Program-made: the position numbers and the translations under genes
The notes under the pieces: model-generated
Told to the model about the DNA's origin: nothing
The model's database searches: none
What the model saw: only the letters and a program-made list of their open reading frames with translations
DNA from: Collybia mongolica
Taxonomy: Eukaryota > Basidiomycota > Agaricomycetes > Agaricales > Clitocybaceae
Assembly (NCBI GenBank): GCA_013420905.1
Contig: JAAXNY010000010.1
Coordinates: 1,984,001-2,048,000 of the forward strand
DNA length: 64,000 nt
Reading direction: 5' to 3'
In this document: positions 10,651 through 22,663 of the stretch, piece after piece
Layout: every line of letters starts with the position of its first letter
Numbering within the stretch: position 1 is the first letter of the stretch

Positions 10651-11864
10651 ATGAGTAAGTGTTTTGAAAGCTTGTATTGCTTTCCAAGCCCACTGACTGT
10701 CTTCTCAACAGACGCCGATTCACTTGATGGTCGTTTGCTGTTTGCCATCCCGAAGAAAGGTACAAGAGCAATGTCACTGACAACTTGTGATTCACATCCA
10801 CCAAAATTTAGGCAGACTCTATGAAAAATGCATATCTCTCTTAGCAGGTCCGTCATCGATAATACATTCCGTCAACGTGCCAACTAAAACCAGCCTCAGG
10901 TGCTGACATACAATTCCGGAGAAGTAACAGATTGGATGTCTGTTTAGTTCTCAATCACCACATCGCTCTGTAAGGCATTGCGTTATCCGACGATTCTGGG
11001 GTCTGATCGTCTTAGTGTCTTCCTTCCCGCTTCCGATATTCCATCCTTTGTAGGAAAAGGTGATGTTGACTTGGGAATCACAGGCCATGATGTTATTCTC
11101 GAAGGGGAAATGGAGAGCTTTGTTACCGAAGTGCTGCCACTCGGCTTTGGAAAATGTGCGCTCCAAGTCCAGGTCCCTGAGGCTGGCTCGATCAAGACCG
11201 TGGAGGATCTGGCCGGTAAACGAGTAGTGTCGAGCTTCAGAGCATTATCAGGGAAATATTTTGACAAAGTGGATGCTCGACTGAATCTTACCGGGGATCA
11301 GAGGACAAAGATCGAGTATGTTGGAGGGAGCGTTGAAGCTGCATGTGCATTGGGTCTTGCGGATGGAATTGGTGAAGTACCCCAATTTTCTCAGAAGACT
11401 TATGCTGAACCACTGTCAAAGTCGATCTTGTTGGTTCGTCAAGACGATGTAGGCTGATCGTTTTCTAATTTACTTTCACAGAATCTGGAGACACAATGCG
11501 GGCTGCCGGTCTCCACGCAATCACGACCATTCTGAAAACCGAAGCCATTCTCATCAAATCAAATCCCCCGAAGAGGCCACACCTTGAACCTCTAATAGAA
11601 GTTATAACGAGCCGTATCGCAGGTGTCATCGCTGCAAACAAATATGTCGTGTGTCAATATAATATCTCCCGCGACAAGCTTGCTGCAGCCACTCTCGTGA
11701 CGCCGGGAAGGAGAGCTCCAACGATAAGCCCTCTTGAGGAGGACAACTGGGTCGGGGTCAGCAGCATGATAGAAAAGAGCAAAACTGCGACTATAATGGA
11801 TGAGCTAGTGAAGGTTGGGGCAGAAGACATCCTGATCTTTAGCATTGACAATTGTAGAGTCTAG
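10651..11864 (+). CDS. HIS1: ATP phosphoribosyltransferase
   Basis: First enzyme of histidine synthesis: condenses ATP and PRPP to phosphoribosyl-ATP. Seven exons: 10651-10654 (only ATGA), 10712-10759, 10812-10847, 10900-10969, 11016-11371, 11422-11433 and 11482-11864, giving 302 aa (yeast 297). The joined protein reads GRLLFAIPKKGRLYEKC, GADIQFRRSNRLD, FLPASDIPSFVG, DLGITGHD, KLQVQVP-like ALQVQVP, VGGSVEAACALG, ESGDTMRAAGL, VTPGRRAPTISP and VSSMIE, in the order of the fungal enzyme with its C-terminal regulatory domain. Exon 6 is a 12-nt microexon that restores the conserved VDLVESG junction. The first coding exon is 4 nt. Feedback inhibition by histidine is known for the family. Confidence 0.93.
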
Positions 11865-12467
11865 GGCTATATCAGGTGGTTAGTATAACAGCAGATTTGA
11901 TTTTCTCGAATAATGAACTGAGTTTGGTAAAATTTTTGATGCCTCCCTGTGAAGCTGAAGTTCCTATATTATCATTATACTCACACGCTGCCAGCTCTCA
12001 TAGGGATGCACAAGTACACTTGCTAACGTTGTGAAACATTCAGTCATGTCACCAGTACGCCCTACTTAGTTATCCGACATCGTGGGCAGCCTGACAGATC
12101 ATTCTCCCAGGATTTCTCTGAACAATGAAAAACCATGACATGATCCTTGTGGACGAGCTAATCATAGGCCTTTCTCCCAGGACTGGCTATTGAGTATTCG
12201 CCTACTCAGCTAAAATTACCAATACCTGGATTCCAGAACTGCCACCCTTCTTGAATAGCTAATGCATATCTCAAGCGCGCGACCACACGGTAACGCATGG
12301 ACCACTCGGGTCACGACTGTGATTGGAATTATTCTAACATAAACTGAGGTTGACCCTCATGGCCTGAAAACCACGGGATACAGCTCAAGGCATTAACTCG
12401 CTCTGTATAAAGCTCGGGACCATATCGTCCAATTGTAGGGCTGTTCCGTACAACCCTTGGCTTTCTC
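11865..12467. other. Intergenic, HIS1 to sedolisin
   Basis: No gene seen. A TATAAA-like CTGTATAAAGC at 12400-12411 lies about 60 bases before the sedolisin start and is a plausible TATA box. Confidence 0.45.
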
Positions 12468-15339
12468 ATGCGTCTCCTCGCACTCCTTGTGCTTTCTGGT
12501 ATATGCCTCGCTATCCCATCACATCGATTCAAGCATGTTGTTCATGAGAGGCGAGCTGCTGAACCTCTTGAATGGGTCCAATCCCGTCGACTCGAAGGGG
12601 ACAAGGTCCTCCCCATGCGTTTTGGGCTCACTCAGCAGAATATGCACAAGCTCGAGGAATTGCTCATGGCAGTCTCCCATCCCGAGTCTCCAACATACGG
12701 TCAGCACTGGTCGGCTGCCCAGGTAGTCGACACGTTTTCACCCAGCGATGATACCATCGAGGCTGTCGCGAATTGGTTGACAGAGTCAGGGATATCCCGA
12801 GAACGTCTGCGTCTGTCACTGAATAAGGGATGGATTGAAGTCAACGCCACGGTTGCTGAAACGGAGGGCCTACTCAAGACAGAATATCATGTCTATAGTC
12901 ATCCATCTGGCGACGAGCAACTCGGTTTGACCTCCACACTAATCTTCTATAATCATTGTCTCATTAACCGATTGGACGTAGGTTGCCAGTCTTATTCTGT
13001 ACCAGCTCATGTTAAGGAACATATCGATATCATCAAACCGACCGTCCACTTCAATCATAAACCGGCACCCCAAAGGCTTCGCAAGCGATCTGGGGGTCTT
13101 GGCCTCCCGTCTTCTCATACAGGGCCAAAGAAATCCTCTAAGCAAGTAACGATCACCCCGACGTTGGCGACCTGCGATGAGATGATAACTTTGGATTGTC
13201 TTCGTGCGCTGTATGCCATCGACTACACTCCAGTTGCTACAGATAGGAATAGTTACGGAATCGGTCAGTAATGCCTTCAACCTATCTTGAACGCTGATGT
13301 ATATCTCAACTTCAGTCGAATTCACACCTCAGGCCTTCTTAGGTCCTGATCTCGATCTATTTTTCAGGTGCGACCCTTTTTGTTGGACCAGTCTTCCCAC
13401 CTGGGGATTCTGAGTCATGATAACAGGAATTTTTCACCGAGCCTTGTTGGAGTCCGACCAGAGATAGTACTGATTGATGGCGGTTTGTCGAGATCCACGT
13501 AAGGTTAAGGATAATACTAATGCCATATTATAGCGATTGTCCAGACAACAGACCAGAGCTTCAACTTTAATGGAGAGAGCGATCTTGACCTTGAATATGC
13601 TATGGGCCTCACGAACCCCCAGCCCATTACTCTTCTCCAGACCGGAGACATTGTGGAAGGTTAGAGTATTCTCCATTGTAAAAATGTCTATGTTGAAACA
13701 AATTACCAGGGGCCGGCTTTGATAATTGGCTTGATGCCGTTGATGCATCATTCTGTACCTTCGAAGGTGGAGACGACCCCACACAAGTATGTTATCTGGT
13801 GGTATCAATCACTTATATCACACCAATGCCTACATTAGGATGGAATTTACCCAGATCCTCTCCCAGGTGGATTTAAAGGTTGGACCGTTCGTCCGTGTAG
13901 GCCACCTGATTCCTATTTCTGACGAATGCACAGGGCCTGAGTCTTGTGGAATTGTCGCGCCACCAAATGTTGTATCAATCTCATACAGCCAGGATGAGTC
14001 GACGGTGACACCAGCATTTGCGAATAGACAGTGTTCGGAGTATGCGAAAGTGCGTGGAATCCACCGGGGTTCTTATGAGCTTTATTGAGTGTCCTGAAAC
14101 AGCTCGGAATGATGGGGACATCCCTGTTTTATAGCAGTGGAGACTCTGGCGTTGCGGGAAACGGGGATGTGTGCTTAAATGACCAGGGTAGGCTTATCAA
14201 ACGTACATCGTACGTTAGTATACTGACATCACTTTAAGGTAAACCAGTAGGAAAAGGCAAGAAATTTAATCCAGGGTTCCCTGTACGTACACCCAAGTTC
14301 CTTTCAGAGTCAGCTGAGTATGACTGTGGGTAACCCTAGTCAACATGTCCATTCATAACGGCGGTTGGAGCGACACAAGTCAATCCAGGGTCAACGGTGA
14401 ACGATCCTGAAGGTGCCTGTGAACAAGTGATATTTTCGGGGGGCGGGTTCTCGAATATATTCCCGTTTGTCTCCTTCCATGTCCTCCCGTGGATTGTCAC
14501 TGACAGGAAGTGCAGGCTACCACCGTATCAGTCTGATGCGGTGAATAACTTCTTGACCTTACATCCCCCACCATACACCTCCGCCCAATTCAATAACAGC
14601 GGAAATGTCAGTGTCGACTTTTGCGATTCACAAGCATCCTATTCTAAATGTGTTAACTGCAGGTTCGCGCGTTCCCCGATCTGTCTGCTAACGGGTGAGG
14701 CTCGCGTTCTACATGCGGTTTGGGCAAGGGCTGACCTTGAAACTATAGGGCAAATTATGTCATTGGTGAGTGTGCATTCCATGACGCATACCTGCGCTTC
14801 ATCTTCTCAACAGGAATCAACGGAGCTTTCGGTCTTGTGTTTGGAACATCCGCTTCGTCTCCAGTTGTCGGCTCTTTGATTACTCTGGTGAACGACGCCA
14901 GGATTGCGGCTGGCAAGGGACCAGTCGGTTTCATCAACCCCGCCGTGAGCATACAGCCTTCAGACTTTGATCGACTGATCCTTATGGCTTTAGATATATT
15001 CCGCCGCTTTCGCGTCTGCTTTCAACGACATTACCTCGGGTGGTAATCAGGGATGCGGTAAGCTTTCATTTAGGGTGTATTTTTTTCTGATGTTCATAGT
15101 ACGGTCATTCTCCAGGAACAGCCGGATTTACTGCGTAAGTTTCAAAGCCGGTCCCACGAATGTAAAGCCGCACATCGCTAATATTGTGACATACACCGAT
15201 TTAGCACTACAGGTTGGGATCCTGTTACAGGTGCGCGCTAAAGCAAACCGTATAATGTGTAACATCCTGACATACACACTTAGGTGTCGGTACACCCAAT
15301 CTTACCAAATTGATGCCACTCTTCCTTGCATTGCCTTGA
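12468..15339 (+). CDS. Secreted sedolisin (tripeptidyl-peptidase, peptidase S53)
   Basis: Acid serine-carboxyl protease exported to digest protein outside the cell. Signal peptide MRLLALLVLSGICLA is followed by an S53 prodomain (QNMHKLEELLMAVSHPES, YGQHWSAAQV, VNATVAETEGLL). I can place 18 introns, all closing in frame. The mature domain shows the catalytic Glu and Asp in GESDLDLEYAMGL, the oxyanion Asp in YSSGDSGVAGNGD, the catalytic Ser in GTSASSPVVGS, and calcium ligands in FNDITSGGN and TGWDPVTGVGTPN. FPDLSANG and DGIYPDPLPGGF are further family blocks. The stop at 15337-15339 comes right after the last family block. No damage seen. Whether it is an endo- or tripeptidyl-peptidase cannot be told from sequence. 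Confidence 0.88.
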
Positions 15340-15386
15340 GGATATCCGCATGGCGTATGTTTATAATAAGCGCTTTATGTACCCGG

Positions 15387-16728
15387 TTACCCATATATCC
15401 TGTGTTGTGTGTCATGTGGAGTGACGTTGTGTGAAACCAACACTGAAGCCATGTGCAGATGAACTGCATGCAAGCTATGGCTATCATCATCCTCAGCCTC
15501 CAAAATGTCTTCGGTTATGCCGTTAACGTGTCTCTTGTATAGATAATGCCGTTCCCCTGAGATTACGACGAAGCGAAGCGTGGAGCACTGCCCAAATATT
15601 CGATGAGTGGTAGCAACCCGCCTTCTCTTGGTGAGACGCGACACTCGACTTAGCTCAGACAGAACTAGACACTCCAATTGTCGGAATTTCGACACCGCCA
15701 AAACACAGTCATCATGGTCCGCTCGAACGACCTATACGACAAATCAGACAACTCATGTCACTACTGTATGGAGATGGACCTACTTTTGGGTCCGCAAAAG
15801 GGAAATCATTGAGCGAGAGCAAACTTAACATGGGGGTTTTCTCTGCCAGGCTTCTAATGATATGTGTGGAATTTGGATGTGGTCCACCAATGACGCCTTC
15901 CACGGAAAGCGATGTGAGCGTGTCTCCGAAATGGGAAAGCGAGTTAATGACGTCTCTTTTCCGCTCTCCAGCACAAAAGCCTCTTATCTTGAGTCGAAGG
16001 TGTTGTAGCGGGCGGGGTGTTGTGAAACATGCGAGAACGGAGTAGTGGGCATCTAGGACGGCCAATTGAGGAAGAAACGAGTCATCTAGTGTCTCCCCAA
16101 TATGCGATCCAGCCTGTTTCCACTCCCGAACATTGGGTTGTCGAGAAAGAAAGGGCACGATGGAAGGGGCTGGGAAGACGAAATTGTGAAAGACATCTAG
16201 ACTGAATTGACAGTCATCAAGAATCCACGTGTATATCGGGTGCATCATCGCCAGTGAATGTCCACCCAAGACGAGTTTCTTGAGATTGACGAGTTTACGG
16301 AGAGCCTGGGAGATGAGTTGCAGGGAGGATACGAGCATTTCGGGCACGATTAGAAAGGAGGTGTCGAATTTCAGGGTCAAAGCCCGTACGCGCTTCGCCT
16401 TCTGCGGACAGCTCAGCATGGTGGTCGCCCATAACACGGGAGCTGTAGAATTCTGGGCAAGCTCGATCGAGTGATAGAGGACACGTTCTGCCTCAATACG
16501 GCATATCCGAGAAGTCAGGGAGAGATTGCACAGATCTTCTGCGTCTGTTATCCATTCGAGGATATTCCTGAATAGTTCTGGTGGAAGAGGATAGTTGATC
16601 AAAACCCGTCTCTTGGGTTGTTTCGAGTACTTGGGCGGTGTGCGAGGTCGCGGCTTGGATTGGGCGATGCCGACGTTACGACGCCGGGGTAATGATGATG
16701 ATGATATTGGGTGACTTTTCCTAGCCAT
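15387..16728 (-). CDS. F-box protein
   Basis: Two exons, 16728-15784 and 15731-15387 (52-nt intron), giving 429 aa. An F-box-like segment lies at about residues 40-85 (LPPELFRNILEWITDAEDLC, then LSLTSRICRIEAERVLYHSI), followed by leucine-rich, LRR-like sequence typical of mushroom F-box proteins. These act as substrate receptors of SCF ubiquitin ligases. The N-terminus is basic and proline-rich. A further intron (GTATGT at about 16780 to AG at 16730) sits just upstream of the ATG, so the leader is spliced. It ends only 48 bases from the convergent sedolisin gene. The substrate is unknown. Confidence 0.75.
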
Positions 16729-17744
16729 CCTACATAAGAGGTCAACTTGCGAGAAAGTCAAAACACAAGAGGGGACATACATATGATTTTGGGATGGTGG
16801 AGGGAGAAAGAGGAGGGTGCGAGTGGAGTGAGTAGTGGAATGGGATGCATATTCTTAACGTGGAATAAGAAGGAGAGAAGTCGAATCAAAACATAGCACC
16901 GGAGATCATTTCGCCGGTATTCCAGTGGTCATCAATTCACCAACCGATACCAGCGGATGCACAACGTGGCATTTATACAAAAAGACCGTACTAGGGCCCA
17001 CCTTGCGCAATATCGATCGTCGTCCGCCACTTTGTCGTGATGCATTGATAACTATGCCCATAACCAATCGGACGGAGTTGGGGGGAAAAAAAACATACGG
17101 TCCGTAAACTTTGGATTGTTCTGGTACCAATCACCGCAACCAATAAGGTGTTTTTTCAATCAAGAATCATAAAGCATGTCGACTTCGGAGAGTTCGTCGT
17201 ACCGGGCCTTGCGATGAGTCCGGGGTTGAGCAGTGCCGTACACATACACTACCAATGTTACTATAGCCCTATGATCTTGTTGTGTTAAAGGGTACTCCTA
17301 TCCCCCAAAGCATCACGCATATTGATATACAGTACCCGAAAAGAATGAAATGAGCAGTAAAACCGTGAGGCGGTGTGCACAGCGCGTATAGTCTCAATAA
17401 ACCACCTCAACCCGGGACCAGAAGCTATTGGGTACAAAGAATCCGTCGTCAGGGGCCGGGTAGGCTGATGGGTTAGTTTCGGAGCTTGTGTGTTACCAGC
17501 GCCACTCATTACCCACCCACTACCATTTGGTCTCTCGAACACTAACAAAACGCCTTTGATCCTATCTAGCCTCAGTAGAGACCATGGCACTATCTCGGAA
17601 TATGGATGATTAAATGAGTCACATTCAAACGTGGGTCAAAAAATTCCATCCTGCAATCTGATCACTCCCACCCCAGAATCTACCAGCTCTCAAATAGCAG
17701 CCAACCTGGCAAAGCGGTAGCATCAAATTAAACCTCAACCCACC
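16729..17744. other. Divergent intergenic region, F-box gene to TRP4
   Basis: Holds the spliced leader of the F-box gene (about 16729-16790) and the TRP4 promoter. A run of A at 17088-17094 is the only low-complexity stretch noted. No coding region supported. Confidence 0.4.
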
Positions 17745-18910
17745 ATGCAAACGTATACCAGCGACTCGTTCAAACCTCTATTGAACAGGCTTGTTCAGAC
17801 CCCGGAGTATTTCAGTCCGAATGATCTGAAGCTAGCACTACAACACCTTTTCACTCCGGACGCACTCCATCCTGCTCAGATCGGTGCTTTTTTGACAGCC
17901 CTGCATGTCCACCGTGTTGAGAGAAGACCGGAATCCCTCGCCGCCGCGGCCTCAGTCCTGCGAGAAAAATCTTTGAAGGCAACAGTGCAAGACAGGGAGG
18001 GAGATTTCGTGGTGGACATTGTTGGAACCGGAGGGGATGGCTATAATTTATTCAATGTTAGTACAACTGCCGCGATCGTAGCAGCCGGTGCGGGTGCACG
18101 CGTTATCAAAGTGAGTAGACCCTTCACATTTGTTACCTCATATCCAAGCTTACGACTTTATCGTAGCACGGTAGCCGTGCATCTACGTCGTCCACGGGGT
18201 CAGCTGATCTTCTTGAGTCTCTCGATTGTCTTTTTACCGCGCCAACGCCGGGAACAACAATGCCCATCCCCCGCGTTCCGTTCACCTTTATCCTCGCCCC
18301 CCACTATCACCCTGCTCTCGCCTTCATCGCACCCTACAGAAAAGCGCTTCCATTCCGCACAATGTTCAATGTGTTAGGCCCCCTGATTAATCCGGCGCGT
18401 CCGCGGGGTATGGTTTTGGGGGTTGCAGAGCGTGAGATTGGATACACATTCGCGCTGTCATTGCGCGATGGTGGCGTAGAGCGTGCACTGGTCGTGTGTG
18501 GATATGAGGGTCTCGACGAGATCAGCTGTGCAGGACCAACATGGGCATGGGAACTGAAGGACGGAAACGTCACAGAAAAAACCCTCACGCCCGCCCAGTT
18601 TGGGTTAGATCTACATCCCCTCTCTTCTGTCGCGGGAGGTACTCCCCAAGTCAACGCTGCGACTTTCAAGGCGCTGCTCACATCAGGCGAAAATATTCCC
18701 AAGGAATTGATTCCTGTCCTTGACTTCGTCCTTCTAAATGCCTCAGCACTGCTCGTGATCGCTGGTTTGGCAGAGGACTATGTGCAAGGTACGAAAATAG
18801 CGAGGGAAAGTATCACTTCGGGGTCAGCGTGGGGTGCACTGGAGAGTTTCCGTGAGGCCGGAAAACAGTCGGCTGCAAGGCTTGCAGCTGTCAAAGGATC
18901 CTCCGCTTAA
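17745..18910 (+). CDS. TRP4: Anthranilate phosphoribosyltransferase
   Basis: Second step of tryptophan synthesis: transfers phosphoribose from PRPP to anthranilate. Two exons, 17745-18110 and 18167-18910, give 369 aa (yeast Trp4 380). The PRPP site VDIVGTGGDGYNLFNVST is complete, and the intron splits the protein just before HGSRASTSSTGSADLLE, the anthranilate/PRPP loop. APHYHPAL, RTMFNVLGPLINPARP and VCGYEGLDEIS follow in family order. It ends with a short basic tail. The gene stands alone; no other TRP gene is nearby. Confidence 0.93.
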
Positions 18911-20054
18911 CCAAATTACTCTTACTACTATTGATACCACAGATCGTTCCTTAGAGGATCCCGCATCCATATTGTATTCTATATATATATTGTCGAACGA
19001 TCATGATCATGCTCAAAATTGGGGTGTCACAAGTTTATTCAATATGCAGTTCACAAGTAACAAGGGATACCGTAGCAATGTGAATAAGTCAAAATGGCAC
19101 CAGGGTATCCTGGGGTATTCGATTTGCAGCACAACCAATCAACCTCGAACCTCGAATCTTTTATGCACGAAGCATTCTTATTAGAACAAGTGAAATCAAA
19201 CGTAACAAGGTTGATGGAAGCCATGGTGAACGCAACAAGGTTTCCTTGATGCATCCTTCTATGATATTGGCTAAGAGGGCATCGGCATCGAGTAGTGCAC
19301 GCTTACATAAGAAGGTTGCAGGGTCCCACATCCGCGCAGTGGTGAATATGCGTCTTCCGTCCAAGTTGGGCTAGACACTAGCACTGGCATTATTGCTTCA
19401 TCCAGTATATGGCCTAATTCTGTCCAGGTATTCTGTCTTTGAATCAGTGCACTACTAGTACATGTAATCCAATTTCCTCACACAATAATTCATCAAAGTT
19501 GTTTCGCATCTCACGAATCCAGAATAAATTGTGAGATACTGTTGCTTTAGAAATACAAAACTTGGGGAATTCTGCGCTGGGAAACAACTCTAATCCTTTC
19601 GACTCTATGGAGCTATAGACCCTTCATAAAAGGGGGAACATTTCGTCGGGGTACCATGGTCGGATCAATTTCAAGCCCAGGGACACTCAACCAACCACCT
19701 CCGATGCCTTCAAAACACCAGCTTCACTTTATGCAAAGACTTTTCTTTGTTTCTTTTGGGATCAGGCCTATCAATCCGATTGTGGCTATCAACTTATCTG
19801 ATTTCAGTGAAATATAATAGTTGCAAAACCCTTGAATTGTACACGGGTAATCGTTGAACAAACCAGTGTTAGTTGAATCCCATGCTCAAATGCCTGAAAT
19901 AATGCCACAATGTTTATTTGCCACAAGCCTCCTACAAATTGACAGCCGGGAGCTACGACAATCACATCACGGCAGCGATGTCCTGGGTTAATTAATTTGA
20001 ATCACCAAAGCACTCTCCAATTCAAAAATCGAAGGGCCTGGTCCGAGAAAGTAC

Positions 20055-20072
20055 CGTCAGGGCGCCCTGACG
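20055..20072. repeat. 18-bp perfect palindrome
   Basis: CGTCAGGGCGCCCTGACG reads the same on both strands. It could bind a dimeric regulator or form a small hairpin. Function unknown. Confidence 0.6.
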
Positions 20073-20113
20073 ACACGATCCCACCGTCACCGACTAGTGT
20101 CAATGACTGGTCA

Positions 20114-20132
20114 AGGGGGGAATATCCCCCCT
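20114..20132. repeat. Short inverted repeat, seven-base arms
   Basis: AGGGGGG and CCCCCCT flank the five-base loop AATAT. It lies 42 bases after the palindrome and about 490 bases upstream of the macro-domain gene. Confidence 0.5.
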
Positions 20133-20625
20133 GAACATACGTGACTAGAATACAATGAAAATCTGAAGATTAAGAATGGGTAAGAGGGTACATACGCGAA
20201 CCACATGGAACAACACTAGTTCCTTGCTGATTCTAAGCTCGTCACAACGGGCCACTCGCCATCGCACTTCAAAGTGGGTACCAATATCGCCCGGATAGGA
20301 CAAGCTACCTGGGATCGTGTAAGTGATATATCAAGTATGAAGGAAGACGACGCCGACCTCGCTTATCTCTGGTCCTGCAACTATTGTTCTGTACCTGACT
20401 ACTTCGCCACCACAGCTAATGGATTGTGAGGTCATATATCTTGGATGAAAGAAGACGACAACGAACCAAACTTGCTGCAGGCAATCGACTTTCCGGCCAA
20501 CAGTTGGGGAGACTCCTCCAAAGAAGACAAGATGAGGGATTGAGCCATTATATCCATGGACGAGTTTAGGGCCGGCCGTCGCGACCGGGCTAATCCGATC
20601 TGCGCACAGACCTCCCCACCGTCTG

Positions 20626-21161
20626 TTGCAAATGATAATGGGTTCAGAACTCGCTTATGTGACTACAGATATATTTTCCGCCCCAGGGAACACCATTCTC
20701 GTACATGCTTGCAACGCCGTAGGTTCCTGGGGTGCAGGAATAGCCTTGGCTTTTCGTGATAGATACCCGGCACAATTCCAGATCTACAAAGCGCATTGCA
20801 ACGAACATGGCCAATCACTTGTCGGAACCTGCCTCTTGATTCCAGGAGATCATCACTCCATTGCATACCTATTTACTTCTAGAGCGTACGGGAAGCACAA
20901 GGATAAGCCTGAAGCAATCCTTGCTGCAACCCGGACGGCTGTGGAGGACCTGGTCAAGCAGAACACCCATGACAAGCAGTTACATGCGTGGTATGTGCGA
21001 TTTTTATCTCAGTCTGGACACCAATCATTATTAAAACATGCTTGATACCATATTGTTCTAGCCGTTTCAACTCTGGCAAATTTGGCGTTCCTTGGGAGGA
21101 GACCGTAACGGTTCTCCAAGACCTTGGCGTGTTCATGACTGTTTACGACCCTCCAGCTTGA
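20626..21161 (+). CDS. Macro-domain protein (Poa1-like ADP-ribose phosphatase family)
   Basis: Small stand-alone macro domain, 154 aa from exons 20626-20990 and 21062-21161. The ADP-ribose-binding blocks are visible: TDIFSAPGNTILVHACNAVG, SWGAGIALAFRDRYP, then YLFTSRAYGKHKDKP and, across the intron, LHACRFNSGKFGVPWEET. This is the layout of yeast Poa1, which removes phosphate from ADP-ribose-1''-phosphate made during tRNA splicing; other members remove ADP-ribose from proteins. An earlier ATG at 20556 is in another frame. The start at 20626 (MQMIMGSELAYV) is the first in frame. Which ADP-ribose substrate is used is inference. Confidence 0.85.
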
Positions 21162-21534
21162 CTCCATCGACAAGTAATACGATTGCAGACGCGTTTCCGA
21201 TTTGATGACAATAATGAGGTAAATGAACAGAACGATGAAAATACCGGCGCATGGCTTCGCATGGAATTCGGGATGACCTCTAGTCAATATTTGTACGTAT
21301 GGAGGCAGCCAGGCGTATATAGGACAAATTATAATAAGAATTGGAACGGGTACGTCGCGGGCGCGGGTGGACGTTTTCAGATAAAATCTGCTCGGATAGG
21401 CGATAATTATACAACACCAAGGTTTCCGGCGAGAGCTTGAGTGCGGTAGTGGCTGATATACAGGTGCGGTGAAATGTCCTCGACAGTGGTCATCCATCAT
21501 TGGACAATAAGCTGCATGTTGTGGCCTTGTGGTG
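21162..21534. other. Convergent intergenic region
   Basis: Between the 3' ends of the macro-domain gene and the second F-box gene. No supported feature; an open frame at 21183-21440 lacks an ATG and resembles nothing known to me. Confidence 0.4.
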
Positions 21535-22663
21535 TCATAGGACCTCGGTGTTATCGCATAACAACCAATTGCTGTCCTGTACCCGCTTGCAGGTATATTT
21601 AGCCCGCAATCCTAGGAAAGTGATGACCAAGTAGGTCAAATTCGTAGAGGCTTCGAATCCTTTGGTTATGAAAGCGGAGAAGTCGATGTTTTGGCAGGGG
21701 ATAGTAGTCATTTTCGGGTCGAATCGTATGGTAAAACACTGGAGACTTTTCTGACGCGAGATCAGTCGTTCCATCCACGCGGGGAACAGGTCTTTCATCT
21801 ATTGCCCAGCGGAGATTAATTAATGAACAAGGAAGAAAGACAATTCAACTCACATTCTCGGTAGCAGGGTTGATAAGCGATGCATCCAATACAAGATGGG
21901 TCAGATTGGGGGCGATGGAAGCAAGTCTTTTCCCCCCAGCCAGGTGGAGATATTCGCGACTCGCGGAGAGTCGCTCAATCCCTTTTTTCGCCAATGATTT
22001 AGCGAGACAGTCAAGCAGCTTATAATCTTTTACATCTGCCCAATCATGGGCAAATATCGTCACCTCATGGATTGGGCGGCCGGGTACAATTTCTTGAACC
22101 ACTGATAAATCACCGGTGATGCTGGTTAGGTTTCTCAATAATCCTGGTGGTGTACGGGGGGTCGTTGATTGTGGTTCAAAAATTACAGGTGGATGAATTG
22201 CAAGGTGCTTTAAGAGTTTCTGGCCTGCCAGGAAGGTTACGACGTCGGTTCCATAACGAAACCCTGATTTGAACGTGTGAAGTTGGAATGGACAAGCGTC
22301 GGTTCTCGGGAGTATCCAAGAGCCGAAGTGTCCAATGGAAAGAATGAGAGTGTGAAGATGTGGCAGCATCATCAGGGTGTCTTGAATGACCCCGAGAGAC
22401 ATTTGCACCTCCGTACCGAGAAGCACGAAGCTTTGGACACGATTCTGGATATAGGAATCTCCAGATATCGCAAAACATGCTTTGAGCACATTTTTCGAGT
22501 TGAGGCGCAGGTGACGATAGAGTGCATCCTTCGCAAATGGGTAAATTGCTTTGCTAGTGCGGCAGAAAGAAGCTTTCTCGGAATGATGGGCGTAGTCCAA
22601 GATAGTCTCTATCACATCTAGAGGTACGGGATACATCTGTTGCCGAACTGACGGGACTGTCAT
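21535..22663 (-). CDS. F-box protein
   Basis: Exons 22663-21854 and 21798-21535 give 357 aa. An F-box-like segment at about residues 10-55 (YPVPLDVIETILDYAHHSEK, SFCRTSKAIYPFAKDALY) is followed by leucine-patterned strands (LPHLHTLILSIGHF, LTHLVLDASLINP, LTYLVITFLGL) as in mushroom LRR-type F-box proteins. It probably recruits an unknown substrate to an SCF ubiquitin ligase. It is distinct from the F-box gene at 15.4-16.7 kb and I see no close duplication between the two. Confidence 0.7.

Larger units (their letters stand above)
18911..20625. other. 1.7-kb intergenic region with inverted repeats
   Basis: No gene recognised. Contains an 18-base perfect palindrome at 20055-20072 and a G/C-run hairpin at 20114-20132. 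Two short ORFs start with nearly the same coding text (MKEDD) at 20337 and 20445 and lie upstream of the macro-domain gene; they may be leader ORFs or chance. AT-rich 18960-19000 probably marks the TRP4 3' end. Confidence 0.45.
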
